64,000 nucleotides of DNA from CAVUCH01 sp963739995 (GTDB taxonomy: Bacteria; Acidobacteriota; Vicinamibacteria; Vicinamibacterales; JAENWD01): assembly GCA_963739995.1 (NCBI GenBank), contig CAVUCH010000007.1, forward strand, positions 59,363-123,362, written 5' to 3'. Below the pieces are notes generated by a model that had not been told where the DNA came from, did no database searches, and saw nothing but the letters and a program-made list of their open reading frames with translations. A program made the position numbers and the translations under genes. Position 1 is the stretch's first letter. The number at the start of each line of letters is the position of its first letter. Positions 32,658-42,198 of the stretch are shown piece after piece.

Positions 32658-32863
32658 CTGGCATACATCTCGCCCACGCCGACCTCTGCCCTTCCGTCGC
32701 CGGCTTCTCGCCTGCCGCACGTCCCGTCATCAGCGGTGCTCGTGGCAGCTCTCTTGCTTTTGCAACTGTCGGGACGCGCATGGCGTCCGGTGATTCTGAT
32801 GGTCCGTGCGGAGCGACGGCCCGCCAGTCCTCGCGCAACGTGCGGGTCCGAGCCCTGGTGTTC

Positions 32864-33724
32864 TTACACCAGCGCCATGATGCGCGAGAGGGTGGCCGTC
32901 GCGCGCGACAGCGGCAGGTTGCTGATATAGAAATGGCGTGCGCCCACGCTCATGAGCGCGCGGAGGGTCCGAGCGCAGATCTGCTCGGCCGTCGCGCCTT
33001 CCGAAAACTCCTTCGTCAACTCGTTCACCGGCACCGGCAGGAATTGCGATAGCCCGGCGAGCGTGCGCGGGTTCGCACTGCGGTAGAAGAAGATCCCGAA
33101 CATGCCCGGCGCGGCCACGCCGGCCCGTTCGCACTCACGGATGAAGCGCTCCACCGCTCCGACGCAGTGGTGGGACACGACCTGCGTCAGGTAGAACTCC
33201 GCGGTGAAGGTCGGGTCCAGCAGATACCGCACCTGCTTTGCGGCATCGGCGTTCGGGTTCGCCCATCCACCGAGCACCAGCGACGGATCGTGTGAGCGGA
33301 TCAATTCCCGCAGCTCCCATGCGTGCTCGACGCAGCGCGGCACGCCGAGCGTTCGGTCCCCGCCGAGCACGACGAGCGCCGGGAACCCGTGCTGCCATGC
33401 ACGTTCTGCGTAGGACACGCAGTAGCCGAGTGGATGCTTGCACGTGAGGAAGGGCACGATGCGATCGCGCGGTACGTCCGTGCCGAGGTTCGTCACGAGG
33501 TGCCGGAGGTTGTCCTCCTCCGCCGTCCCGACCGCGCTGTCGGTCAGGAACACATACGTCCCGCCCTTCGAGAGCCGGCGGACGGCGTGGTAGGTGTCGA
33601 TCCAGGCGTTCATCCCTTCAGGGCCCGTCAGCTCCGCCAGTGGCGGACGAAGTTCGGCAGCAATCACGGCCTCCGGGCCGAGCAGGGCGTCGAGAAGCGA
33701 TGGATGGGGGGAAGGCGGGAACAC
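32864..33724 (-). CDS. Methylenetetrahydrofolate reductase-like flavoprotein
   Basis: 286 residues, GTG start. The order of elements follows the MTHFR TIM barrel: AAELRPP at the first strand, VFLTDSAVG, IVPFLTCKHPLGYCVSYAERAW near 88-110, LVVLGGDRT, VLGGWANPNADAA and EFYLTQVVSHHCVG near 190. Canonical MTHFR reduces 5,10-methylene-THF to 5-methyl-THF with FAD. This protein is a divergent member, so that reaction is likely but not certain. It is divergently transcribed from the beta-CASP nuclease gene across a 74-bp gap with -10-like hexamers on both strands. Confidence 0.78.
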   Translation of the reverse strand: MFPPSPHPSLLDALLGPEAVIAAELRPPLAELTGPEGMNAWIDTYHAVRRLSKGGTYVFLTDSAVGTAEEDNLRHLVTNLGTDVPRDRIVPFLTCKHPLGYCVSYAERAWQHGFPALVVLGGDRTLGVPRCVEHAWELRELIRSHDPSLVLGGWANPNADAAKQVRYLLDPTFTAEFYLTQVVSHHCVGAVERFIRECERAGVAAPGMFGIFFYRSANPRTLAGLSQFLPVPVNELTKEFSEGATAEQICARTLRALMSVGARHFYISNLPLSRATATLSRIMALV

Positions 33725-33733
33725 CAGCCTTTC

Positions 33734-33739
33734 AGCTTA
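33734..33739 (-). promoter_or_regulatory. Possible -10 box TAAGCT for the MTHFR-like gene
   Basis: TAAGCT (minus strand) lies 9 nt before the GTG at 33724. Weak match, no -35 found. Confidence 0.25.
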
Positions 33740-33786
33740 GCACCTCGTTTCCGGAACCCGCCCATCACACCCGTTTTTGCGTCGAC

Positions 33787-33792
33787 TATAGT
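33787..33792 (+). promoter_or_regulatory. Predicted -10 box TATAGT for the beta-CASP gene
   Basis: TATAGT followed by 6 nt and the ATG at 33799. ATCACA at 33764-33769 sits at -35 with a 17-bp spacer. Confidence 0.5.
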
Positions 33793-33798
33793 TACGGC

Positions 33799-35181
33799 AT
33801 GCCGCGACTGACCTTCCTCGGCGCAGCGCAGACCGTCACCGGGTCGAAGTACCTGCTCGACACCAACGGGACGAGGCTGCTCGTGGACTGTGGTCTCTTC
33901 CAGGGTTTGAAGTTGCTGCGCGAGCGGAACTGGACGGACCCGCCGGTCGATCCCGCATCAATTCACGCGGTGGTGCTGACGCATGCGCACCTCGATCACA
34001 CCGGCTACCTGCCGCGCCTCGTGGCCATGGGATTTCGCGGCCGCATCTTCTGCACGCCCGGCACCGCGGATCTGTGCCGGCTCGTGCTCCCGGATGCAGC
34101 GCGGCTGCAGGAAGAAGATGCACGCGAGGCGAATCGACACGGGTATTCGAAGCATGCCCCGGCGCTGCCGCTCTTCACCGAGAGCGATGCCTTCCGCGCA
34201 CTCTCCCAGCTGCAGCCGGTGGGCTTTCATCGGTCGGTGCCGGCAGCGCCCGGAGTGGAGGTCTCGTTCTCGCCGGCCGGTCACCTCCTTGGTGCGGCGG
34301 CAGTAACGATGGTGCTCGAGAGCGGCAAACGCATCGTTTTCGGGGGAGACCTCGGCAGGTACGATCGGCCCGTGCTGCGGGATCCGGAGCCGGTAGCCGC
34401 CGCAGATGTCCTGCTGCTCGAATCCACGTACGGCGACCGGCGGCATGAACCCGACGATGACGGCGCGCGCTTTGGAACCATTGTGCGCGAGACCATCACC
34501 CGCAACGGCAAGGTGGTGATTCCGGCGTTCGCCATCGGCCGCGTCGAGGAGGTCCTGTACTGGCTGAAGCGACTTGAAGAGGCGCGCGAGATCCCGGTGG
34601 TGCCGGTGTTTGTCGACAGTCCCATGGCGGTCGAGGCGCTCGGATACTACGGGAAGCGGGTGGCCGAGCTCGATGAGGACATGCGCGAAGCCGGCAAGCC
34701 GCTGGCCAGCTTTGCGACCCGCCGCTTCCAGACCGTGTCGTCGGCGCAACAGTCTGCGGAGCTCGTCTCGTCACGGACGCCGGCCGTCATCATTTCGGCC
34801 AGCGGCATGGCGACCGGAGGGCGGGTGCTCCACCATCTGAAGCGCGTGCTGCCAGATACGCGGAATACGGTGCTCTTCGTGGGCTACCAGGCACCAGGCA
34901 CCCGGGGGAGGTCGCTGGTGGACGGCGCGCGGGAGGTCAAGATCCACGGCCAGTTCATTCCGGTGTCCGCGCGCGTGGAACGGATTGATTCGATGTCGGC
35001 GCACGCCGATCGCCCGGAGATCCTGCGCTGGCTGCGCGCGTTCACCGCCCCGCCCGCCATGACCTACATCGTCCACGGCGAGCCGCCAGGAATGCAGGCG
35101 CTGCAGGCGGCAATCACGCGGGAGCTGGGCCCGGAATGGAAAACGCACGCGCCCGAGTACCTGGAGACGGTTGCGATCTGA
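33799..35181 (+). CDS. MBL-fold beta-CASP RNA-processing exonuclease/endonuclease
   Basis: 460 residues. The metallo-beta-lactamase motifs are LTHAHLDHTGYLPRL (HxHxDH) near residue 60, SPAGHLLGA, and GGDLGRYDRPVL for the bridging Asp. The beta-CASP domain (about 210-330) and the RNA-specificity motifs SASGMATGGRVLHHL and VERIDSMSAHADR complete the CPSF73/RNase J-like family of Ysh1 type. Such enzymes cleave or trim RNA; no export signal is present. The ATG at 33799 begins directly with the first beta strand (MPRLTFLGAAQTVTGSKYLL), as in homologues. Confidence 0.92.
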   Translation: MPRLTFLGAAQTVTGSKYLLDTNGTRLLVDCGLFQGLKLLRERNWTDPPVDPASIHAVVLTHAHLDHTGYLPRLVAMGFRGRIFCTPGTADLCRLVLPDAARLQEEDAREANRHGYSKHAPALPLFTESDAFRALSQLQPVGFHRSVPAAPGVEVSFSPAGHLLGAAAVTMVLESGKRIVFGGDLGRYDRPVLRDPEPVAAADVLLLESTYGDRRHEPDDDGARFGTIVRETITRNGKVVIPAFAIGRVEEVLYWLKRLEEAREIPVVPVFVDSPMAVEALGYYGKRVAELDEDMREAGKPLASFATRRFQTVSSAQQSAELVSSRTPAVIISASGMATGGRVLHHLKRVLPDTRNTVLFVGYQAPGTRGRSLVDGAREVKIHGQFIPVSARVERIDSMSAHADRPEILRWLRAFTAPPAMTYIVHGEPPGMQALQAAITRELGPEWKTHAPEYLETVAI

Positions 35182-35214
35182 CGGGTGCGAGGATCCTCGC
35201 TGGGAGTCGGGACT

Positions 35215-35246
35215 CTCGATGTGGAGCCGGGACTTCAGTCGCGGCG
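35215..35246. repeat. Second copy of the CTCGATGTGG-palindrome element
   Basis: Aligns over 32 bp with 18535-18566, with four mismatches: both start CTCGATGTGG and continue through GCCGGGAC-TCAGTC-CGGCG. The palindrome here is imperfect. It lies between the beta-CASP stop and the M49 start. Confidence 0.7.
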
Positions 35247-35273
35247 GACATGCGACTGGTGCAGGGACGAGCG

Positions 35274-37301
35274 ATGAAAACAAGACAGGGACCTGCGGAA
35301 TCTGAGCGGCAGGGCGCCGATAGCGCAGGGGAACCCGACGCACGGCCCTACCTCCTCGAACGCGTCGGTGAGGCCGCGATCGTCCAGTTGTATGCGGACG
35401 GCTTCGGTGCGCTGCCGCGGCGCGAGAAGCTGCTGGTGTGGCACCTGGCCCAGGCAGCCATCGCCGGCCGGGATATCTACTTCGATCAGCGGTACGCTCA
35501 CAACCTCGAGATGCGCGAGCTGCTCGAGGCCCTGGTGCCCGAGTGGCCCCGGATGCCGGACGAGGTGCGGGAGCCGATCGTTCGCTACACGAAGCTGTTC
35601 TGGATCAACAGCGGGCCCCATAACAACCTGACCGCCCAGAAATTCGTCCTCGAGTGCAGCCCGGACGCATTCGAGCGTGCGGTGCACGAGGCCGTCCTGC
35701 GTGGCGCGCGCATGCCTTTGCGTCCGGGCGAGCCGCTCGACACGCTACTGTCGCGCGTCCGGCCGCTGTTCTTCGACAGATCGGTTCACCGGACGGTGAC
35801 GAGCAAGACGCCGGGCGCGGGGCAGGACATCCTCACGGCCAGCGTGAACAACCTCTACGACGGCGTCACGGCCGCCGACCTCGAGGGCTTCGAGGAATCG
35901 TACCCCTTGAACTCGCGCCTGGTGAAGCGGAACGGCACCCTGACGGAGGAGGTGTATCGCGTGGGCGGACGGTACGCGCCCTACATCGAGCGGGTGTGCG
36001 CCCATCTGCAGGCCGCGACGCCGTACGCGACACCCGCCATGAGCCGCACGCTCGAGGCGCTCGTGCGCTTCTACCGCACGGGCAGCACGGATGATCGGCG
36101 CGCGTACGATATCGCGTGGGTCGAGGATCGAAACTCGCCCGTCGACACGATCAACGGCTTCGTCGAGATCTATCTGGATGCCCGGGGTCGCAAAGGTGCG
36201 TGGGAAGCGCTGGTCTACTACCTCCACCCGGAGAAGACGGCCGCGATCTCACGTATCGCTGAGCACGCGCAATGGTTCGAAGATCGAATGCCATGGGACG
36301 CGCGCTATCGCAAGCCGCGGGTGACCGGCGTGACAGCTCGTGCGATCGAGGTGGTCATCGAGACTGGCGAATCAGGTCCGGTGACCCCCATCGGCATCAA
36401 CCTGCCAAACGACCAGGAGATCCGCGAGACACACGGTAGCAAGTCGGTGTCGCTCTCGAACGTGCTCGAGGCGTACGAGAAGTCCACGCCCCGGTCGTTT
36501 CGCGCCGAGTTCAGCTGGGACGAGGATGAGATCGACAGGGCCACGCGTTGGGGCGCCTACGCCGGCGAGCTGACCACCAACCTGCACGAAGTAATCGGGC
36601 ACGGATCGGGTCTGGTCTCCGAGGCGCTGAGGGGCATGCCGGAAGCGGCACTGGAGGAGCAGTTTTCGGCCATCGAAGAGTCGCGGGCGGACCTGGTTGC
36701 GCTGTATTTCATTGCCGATCCCTACATGGTGGAGCTCGGTCTGATTCCCGCTGGTGACTTCGAAGACGTGGTGCGCGCCGAGTACGAGTCGTACGCACGG
36801 AATGCACTCGTACAGCTGCGGCGCGTCCGGCACGGTTCGCAGATTGAAGAAGACCACATGCGCAACCGCCAGATGATCGTACGCTGGCTGATGGCGCACA
36901 CCGATGCCGTCACGGCCGCGACGCGCGATGGCAAGACCTTTTACCGCGTGGGCAGCCTGGCCGCATTCCGGTCCGGCGTCGCGCGCCTGCTCGCGGAGGT
37001 GCAGCGAATCAAAGCCGAGGGGGACTACGAGGCGGCGCGCGCTCTCATGGAAACGTACGGCGTCCACTTCGACCCGGGGCTGAGAGACGAAGTCGTCGCC
37101 CGGGTCGATCACCTGGACATGCCTTCGTACACCGCGTTCGTGATGCCCGGGCTGGAACCCGTGCACGACGGCTCGGATGTCGTCGATGTCGCAATCACCT
37201 ACCCGCGCGACTTCACCGCTCAGATGCTGGAGTACGCGAACGCCACTCGCCCGGAGCGCGAGGAGATGCTTCGGCAGATCGCCGCGGAACAGGTGCGGTA
37301 G
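35274..37301 (+). CDS. Dipeptidyl-peptidase III-like M49 metallopeptidase
   Basis: 675 residues. The zinc motif of family M49, HEXXGH, is present as NLHEVIGHGSGL near residue 440. The third ligand lies in AIEESRADLVALYF about 30 residues later, where eukaryotic DPP III has EECRAE. N-terminal helical segments and a C-terminal EDHMRNRQMIVRWLM region match bacterial DPP III-like proteins. The enzyme should release dipeptides from N-termini in the cytoplasm; no signal peptide is seen. The frame opens at 35136 inside the upstream gene. The start at 35274 follows a CAGGGACGA ribosome-like site, and 35250 is an alternative. Confidence 0.87.
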   Translation: MKTRQGPAESERQGADSAGEPDARPYLLERVGEAAIVQLYADGFGALPRREKLLVWHLAQAAIAGRDIYFDQRYAHNLEMRELLEALVPEWPRMPDEVREPIVRYTKLFWINSGPHNNLTAQKFVLECSPDAFERAVHEAVLRGARMPLRPGEPLDTLLSRVRPLFFDRSVHRTVTSKTPGAGQDILTASVNNLYDGVTAADLEGFEESYPLNSRLVKRNGTLTEEVYRVGGRYAPYIERVCAHLQAATPYATPAMSRTLEALVRFYRTGSTDDRRAYDIAWVEDRNSPVDTINGFVEIYLDARGRKGAWEALVYYLHPEKTAAISRIAEHAQWFEDRMPWDARYRKPRVTGVTARAIEVVIETGESGPVTPIGINLPNDQEIRETHGSKSVSLSNVLEAYEKSTPRSFRAEFSWDEDEIDRATRWGAYAGELTTNLHEVIGHGSGLVSEALRGMPEAALEEQFSAIEESRADLVALYFIADPYMVELGLIPAGDFEDVVRAEYESYARNALVQLRRVRHGSQIEEDHMRNRQMIVRWLMAHTDAVTAATRDGKTFYRVGSLAAFRSGVARLLAEVQRIKAEGDYEAARALMETYGVHFDPGLRDEVVARVDHLDMPSYTAFVMPGLEPVHDGSDVVDVAITYPRDFTAQMLEYANATRPEREEMLRQIAAEQVR

Positions 37302-37360
37302 CGGCGGGTGGTGGGCGCTCGGCGCTGGCGGTGGGCGGTGAGCCGTGGGTGGGTCCGAAT
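37302..37360. repeat. G-rich direct repeats (GGCGGTGGGCGGTGAGCCGTGGGTGGG)
   Basis: Degenerate GGTGGGCG-like units directly follow the M49 stop. Base composition and placement resemble the arrays at 14.6 kb. Confidence 0.5.
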
Positions 37361-37404
37361 CTCGAGATTTTCATTGTGCATTCTTTCACTGTGCGTTGTG
37401 CTAA

Positions 37405-38582
37405 GTGTTCTCCCATCGCCTTCCGCCTGATCTCGAGCCCAACCCGCTGACACGCGTTGTCTCCGCCTTGCGCGCGGAGGGCGTGCCGCTGATCGATCTG
37501 ACCGCATCGAATCCGACGACGTGCGGATTCGAATACCCGTCGGGTTTGCTCGACGTGCTGGCCGACCCGCGATCGCTGCGCTACGACCCGCAGCCGCTGG
37601 GCATCGAGAGTGCGCGCGAGGCGGTGGCCGCGGATTACGCGAGGCGGTTGGTTGATATAGCCCCCGACCGGGTCGTCATCACGCAAGCAGCAGCGACAGC
37701 TACTCGCTGCTGTTCAAGCTGCTGTGCGATCCGGGCGACTCGGTGCTCGTGCCGGCGCCAAGCTATCCGCTCTTCGAGCATCTCGCACGGCTCGACGGGA
37801 TCACTGTCCGGCCGTACCGGCTCGAGTACCACGGCCGGTGGACACTTGACGTGCACGACCTGGGGGATCTCGTGAATGCGCGCACGCGTGCCGTGCTGGC
37901 CGTCAGCCCGAACAACCCGACAGGCTCGATCCTGACCAGCGCCGAGACCCGCGATCTGCACGCGTTCTGTGCGTCGCGCGATCTCGCGCTGATTGGCGAC
38001 GAGGTGTTCTGCGATTATCCGCTCATGCCTCCTTCCGCTGCGTCGCGGAGCGTGCTGGAGGAGGGGCAGGCGCTTGCCATATCGCTGGGGGGTCTCTCGA
38101 AGTCGGTGGGCCTGCCGCAGCTGAAGCTGGGGTGGATGGCGGTGGGTGGCCCGGAGGCCGTCGTGCGCGCAGCCCTGCAGCAGCTCGAGATCATCGCGGA
38201 CACGTACCTGTCGGTGGCCACACCCGTACAGGTGGCGGTGTCACACGTGCTCGAGCAGGGGGCGCGCGTGCGGCAGCAGATCGCGGATCGTGTCTTGCTG
38301 AACTACAACCTGCTGCGCAGCCTGACAGAGCACTACCCGGCCTGCCGCGTGCTGCCGGCCGAGGGCGGCTGGTCGGCGGTGGTGCAGGGTCCGGCCATCG
38401 TGCCTGACGAGGTGCGCGCGGTTGCGCTGGTGCGGAGCACGGGGGTGCTGATACACCCCGGGTATTTCTTCGACTTCGATCGTGACGGGTACGTCGTGAT
38501 GAGCCTTCTCCCTGCCCCGGCGGAGTTCGGCGCCGGCGCGTCTCGCATCCTCGAGGCCATGGACGGGCCGACCGACTCATGA
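37405..38582 (+). pseudogene. Class I/II aminotransferase, one frameshift near 37683
   Basis: Two frames together make one fold type I aminotransferase of about 392 residues (GTG start). The first part runs to DRVVIT. The second continues from DSYSLLFKLLCDPGDSVLVPAPSYPLFEH and includes VSPNNPTGSIL, GDEVFCDYPL and the PLP lysine in SLGGLSKSVGLPQLKLGWM. Restoring one G after 37683 reads ITASSSDSYSLLFKLL, the expected family sequence, so the lesion is a single-base deletion in a GG pair. Its frame on both sides is intact, so a recent mutation or a sequencing error is likely. The stop overlaps the malQ start (ATGA). Confidence 0.85.
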
Positions 38583-40186
38583 CGCGCACCCTACAGATCG
38601 GCCGGTCCGCCGGCATCCTGCTGCCGCTCTTTTCCATGCCATCCACTCGCAGCTGGGGCATCGGCGAGATCGGCGACCTGGTGCCGATGACGCGGTGGCT
38701 GCAGGATGCCGGACTTGGCGTACTGCAGCTGTTGCCGACGAACGAGATGGCGCCCGGGCAGACATCGCCGTACTCGGCGATCAGCGCGATGGCGCTCGAT
38801 CCCATCTACATCAGCATGCACTCCGTGCGCGACTTCACGGTCTTCGGAGGTGAAGCCCGTCTCGACCTCGTGGACCAGGTCGCTCTCCGGTCGGCGCGCA
38901 ACGCCAGACGGGTCGATTACGCAACCGTGCGGCGCGTGAAGGAACATGCCCTTCGCATGGCGTTCAGCCACTTCTGGGACACCGAGTGGGTGCGCGGCAC
39001 CGCGCGCGCCGGGGCGTTCGCCGCGTTCTGCTCGTGGGAGGAGTGGTGGCTCGCGGACTACGCGTTGTACCGCGCCCTGCGCGAGCAGAGCGGAGGCCGG
39101 TCATGGACGGCATGGGAGGAGCCCTTGCGGCGCCGCGATCCGGAGACGCTCGCCCGCGCGCGTGAGGAACTGGAGTCGGAGATCCTCTTCTACCAGTACC
39201 TGCAGTGGCTCGCGGATGACCAGTGGCAGGACGCCCGGGACGCCGCGGCGCCCGTCGCGCTCTTCGGCGACTTCCCGTTCATGGTGGCCGCCGACAGCGC
39301 CGACGTCTGGGCACGCCAGCACCTGTTCCGCTTCGACGCCACGGTTGGCGTACCGCCGGACGCGTTCAGCGCCACTGGGCAGGACTGGGGGGTGCCGGTC
39401 TACCGCTGGGACGTCATGGACCTTGAGGACTACCGCTGGCTGCGCCAGCGTGCAAAGCGGAGCGCCCGGTTATTCGACGGGTACCGCATCGATCACCTCG
39501 TCGGCTTCTACCGGACGTTCTCGCGCCCGCTCGACAGCCCGGAAGGTGCCTTCGACCCGCCGAACGAGGCCGATCAGCTCGCCCTCGGCGAACGTCTCAT
39601 GGCGATTTTTACCGGGTGCGGGGCACGGATTATCGCCGAAGATCTCGGCTTGGTGCCCGACTTCGTGCGCCGGTCCCTCACCAGCCTGGGAATACCGGGG
39701 TACAAAGTCTTCCGCTGGGAACGCGAGTGGAAGGTGCCAGGCCAACCGTTCCGTGACCCGGCGCGGTACCCCGCGCTCTCTGTGGCCACCACCGGCACGC
39801 ACGACACCGACCCGATCGCGACGTGGTGGGACACGGCAGCCCCGAACGAGCGCACAGCCTTTGCGCGCCTGCCGCAGATCGCGCCCGTGTTGGACGGCCG
39901 TCCCGACGTCGCACCGTTCACCCCGGCGCTACGCGACGCGATTATGCATACGCTTTTTGGGTCCGCGTCCGACCTGCTGCTCATTCCGTTTCAGGATGTG
40001 TTCGGGTGGACCGATCGCATCAACACGCCGGCGACCGTCACGGACGAGAACTGGACGTGGCGGCTGCCCTGGCCCGTGGACACGCTCGCCGATCAGTCCG
40101 CCGCCAGCGAGCGCGCGGCGCTGCTTCGGGAGTGGGCGCGAGAGACTGGGAGGACGGGGCACGCTGCAATGCCCGATGCACAATGA
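38579..40186 (+). CDS. malQ: 4-alpha-glucanotransferase (amylomaltase)
   Basis: 535 residues, GH77. The N-terminus RSAGILLPLFSMPSTRSWGIGEIGDL and LLPTNEMAPGQTSPYSAISAMALDPIYI are family signatures. The nucleophile Asp is in GYRIDHLVGFYRTF near residue 298, the acid/base Glu in IIAEDLGLVPDFV near 348 and the third carboxylate in TTGTHDTDPIATWW near 403. The enzyme transfers maltooligosaccharide segments between alpha-1,4-glucans in glycogen or maltodextrin metabolism. It overlaps the aminotransferase stop by 4 bp. A large tryptophan-rich insert at about 125-215 is normal for plant DPE1-like and bacterial amylomaltases. Confidence 0.94.
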   Translation: MTRTLQIGRSAGILLPLFSMPSTRSWGIGEIGDLVPMTRWLQDAGLGVLQLLPTNEMAPGQTSPYSAISAMALDPIYISMHSVRDFTVFGGEARLDLVDQVALRSARNARRVDYATVRRVKEHALRMAFSHFWDTEWVRGTARAGAFAAFCSWEEWWLADYALYRALREQSGGRSWTAWEEPLRRRDPETLARAREELESEILFYQYLQWLADDQWQDARDAAAPVALFGDFPFMVAADSADVWARQHLFRFDATVGVPPDAFSATGQDWGVPVYRWDVMDLEDYRWLRQRAKRSARLFDGYRIDHLVGFYRTFSRPLDSPEGAFDPPNEADQLALGERLMAIFTGCGARIIAEDLGLVPDFVRRSLTSLGIPGYKVFRWEREWKVPGQPFRDPARYPALSVATTGTHDTDPIATWWDTAAPNERTAFARLPQIAPVLDGRPDVAPFTPALRDAIMHTLFGSASDLLLIPFQDVFGWTDRINTPATVTDENWTWRLPWPVDTLADQSAASERAALLREWARETGRTGHAAMPDAQ

Positions 40187-40239
40187 AAAATGCCTTGCGT
40201 TTCTTCCATCCTGGAGTCTGCATCGTGCACTGTGCATTC
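40175..40239. terminator. Imperfect inverted repeat between converging malQ and M28 genes
   Basis: GATGCACAATG (40175-40185) can pair imperfectly with CACTGTGCATTC (40228-40239). A bidirectional terminator is possible. ATGCACAATGAAAA here recurs inverted at 37369-37382. Confidence 0.35.
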
Positions 40240-40250
40240 GCCTTCCCCGT

Positions 40251-41840
40251 TTACTGATTGGTCGTCACCGCCTCCGCACGGGGTTTTGGAAGCGGCTTTC
40301 GCGGCAGCATCGAATCGCGGTTGGCCGCCTGATAAACGAACGTGGCCACGATGACGGCGTTCTTCATCACGTCGCCGGGCTGAAGCCGTTCGTAGTTGTC
40401 CATGTTCGAGTGGTGGGTGCGCGTGTCGTACTCCACGGGATCCTGGATGAACTGGAAGCCTGGCAGCCCGACGGCATCGAACGACAGGTGATCGGTGCCG
40501 CCCGTGTTCTGCAATGACAGCGTCGTCATCCCGAGGTTTTCGAACGGCTTCATCCAGGCGCTGAAGATTGGGGCGACGGCCTCGTTTCCCTGCAGGTATA
40601 CGCCCCGGATCGCGCCGGTCCCGTTGTCCACGTTGAAGTAGGCGGCAAGCTTCGCGTGCTCGGGCTTGAGCGCCATGGTGTCGCGGTTGCCGAAGTTCTC
40701 TTTCACGTACGCGCGCGAGCCGAGCAGCCCCTGCTCTTCGCCGCTCCATAGCGCCAGGCGCACCGTGCGCCGCATCTGGAGACCCGAGGCCTTCAGAATG
40801 CGCATCGCCTCGAGCATGACCGCGGAGCCGACCGCATTGTCCGTCGCGCCCGTGGACCCGTGCCACGAGTCGAAGTGGGCGCCCAGCATCACGATCTCGT
40901 CAGCGCTGTCGGTGCCCGGCAGCTCCGCCAGAACGTTGAAGCCCGGCTGATTGTCGAGGAACGCGTTCCTGACGTCGAGCGCCACCGTGACCGGCACCTT
41001 CTTGTCCAGCGTGCGGGCGAGTCTTCCGTAGTGCTCGACGGCGATCACGATCTGCGGCGGCACGTTCTCAGGGAACATCCGGGAGAACGGACCCGAGGGA
41101 GGCGTGGAGCTGTAGGCGCCGCCCTGCTGCACGAAGAGCGTTCCACCGTCGCCGCGGCCAGGCTCGAACGTGGCGAGCACGCCTTCGCTCAGGAGGAACT
41201 CCATCCGCTTGCGTGAGAACTGGAACTGCGACGGATCGCGCCGCCGTGCGGCAGCGGCACGCGGCTCGAGCTGCTCGAGCTCCTCCAGATCGTCATCCGA
41301 GTAGCGCTTCGCCTGCGCCTCGAACTGCGCCTTCACCTCGCGCGTGGGCATGGGCATCACAATCTTGCCCTTCAACTTGCCTCTCCACGTGTCGAAGTCC
41401 TTCTCCGCCTCCATGGGAGCGAAGATCACCTCGGCCGTGACAGGGCCGGCGATTCCAGGCGTCCACGCTTTCGGGATGCCGATGATGGGCCACGGCGTCG
41501 GTGTGAGCACCTGCGCGCTGAAGCGCTCGTTCACCCACCCGCGGCCGAAGGTGCCCCAGTTCTCGAGGCGGGGATTCGACGCGCCCCACTCGCGCAGCTT
41601 CGTTACGGCCCAGTCCGCCGCCTGCTTGATGTTCGGCGAGCCGGTCAGCCGGGGTCCGTAGACGTCGGTCAGGTAGCTGACGGTCTCCATCACCTGCGAG
41701 CGCTGAAAGCCCTCGTCCTTGATTTTGTAGATGGCGTCGTAATCGATGGTCTCGCTCGACGCGAGCGGCTGCGCCGCGGCGGGGACTAGCAGGAGCAGAC
41801 AGACGACGGGCAGTGTCAGCACACGGCGACGAGTTCTCAC
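40251..41840 (-). CDS. Secreted M28-family aminopeptidase/carboxypeptidase Q-like
   Basis: 529 residues, GTG start, signal peptide (VLTLPVVCLLLLVPAAAQP). The zinc-peptidase domain has MLGAHFDSWHGSTGATDNAVGSAVMLE near residue 310, ALWSGEEQGLLGSRAYVKENF and NTGGTDHLSFDAVGLPGFQFIQDPVEY, with a final His in TRTHHSNMDNYERL. This two-zinc arrangement fits M28, like plasma glutamate carboxypeptidase. A protease-associated-like insert at about 120-300 contains a charged coiled segment. It acts outside the cytoplasm on peptides. It converges with malQ. Confidence 0.9.
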   Translation of the reverse strand: MRTRRRVLTLPVVCLLLLVPAAAQPLASSETIDYDAIYKIKDEGFQRSQVMETVSYLTDVYGPRLTGSPNIKQAADWAVTKLREWGASNPRLENWGTFGRGWVNERFSAQVLTPTPWPIIGIPKAWTPGIAGPVTAEVIFAPMEAEKDFDTWRGKLKGKIVMPMPTREVKAQFEAQAKRYSDDDLEELEQLEPRAAAARRRDPSQFQFSRKRMEFLLSEGVLATFEPGRGDGGTLFVQQGGAYSSTPPSGPFSRMFPENVPPQIVIAVEHYGRLARTLDKKVPVTVALDVRNAFLDNQPGFNVLAELPGTDSADEIVMLGAHFDSWHGSTGATDNAVGSAVMLEAMRILKASGLQMRRTVRLALWSGEEQGLLGSRAYVKENFGNRDTMALKPEHAKLAAYFNVDNGTGAIRGVYLQGNEAVAPIFSAWMKPFENLGMTTLSLQNTGGTDHLSFDAVGLPGFQFIQDPVEYDTRTHHSNMDNYERLQPGDVMKNAVIVATFVYQAANRDSMLPRKPLPKPRAEAVTTNQ

Positions 41841-42198
41841 GGCAGCGGACCTCCACGACTGACGATCGACGACGAATCAGGGCGACGCTCCGATCGATCA
41901 CCATATCACGGCGTTTGACGGACGGCGCCGCCACGCCGCCGTCCGCCTGCAGACCGCGAGGGATTGCAGACGTAGCCAGTGCCGGGCCCGTGTACATGAC
42001 GCTTTCGTAATCGCACCGACGAATCCGTCAGCACCCTGCGGCCGGGTGCCGCCGTGTGAATTGCCGGACACGGGTGAACATGGCGCGTTTGGGGCGGTCG
42101 TCACGCCCGGCGGCCCGGGCACGACCGTTGCCCTGCAGCGCTCATGCCCGCCACGGGGTGCAGGCACCCCGCGCGCGCACACTGCGCTGAGAGAAACC
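41841..42198. other. 358-bp divergent intergenic region
   Basis: Separates the M28 peptidase gene (-) from the pseudokinase gene (+). I see no gene or clear repeat. The SD-like GGAGG before the M28 GTG is the only confident signal. Confidence 0.5.

Noticed and set aside
37369..40189. 14-bp exact inverted match (ATGCACAATGAAAA) between two gaps as a repeat family
   Set aside because: Matches of this length can arise by chance in 64 kb; noted only in the terminator entry.
42046..42198. N-terminal extension of the pseudokinase frame
   Set aside because: The Pro/Gly/Arg-rich extension lacks homology to kinase N-termini, and the ATG at 42199 gives the expected fold start.
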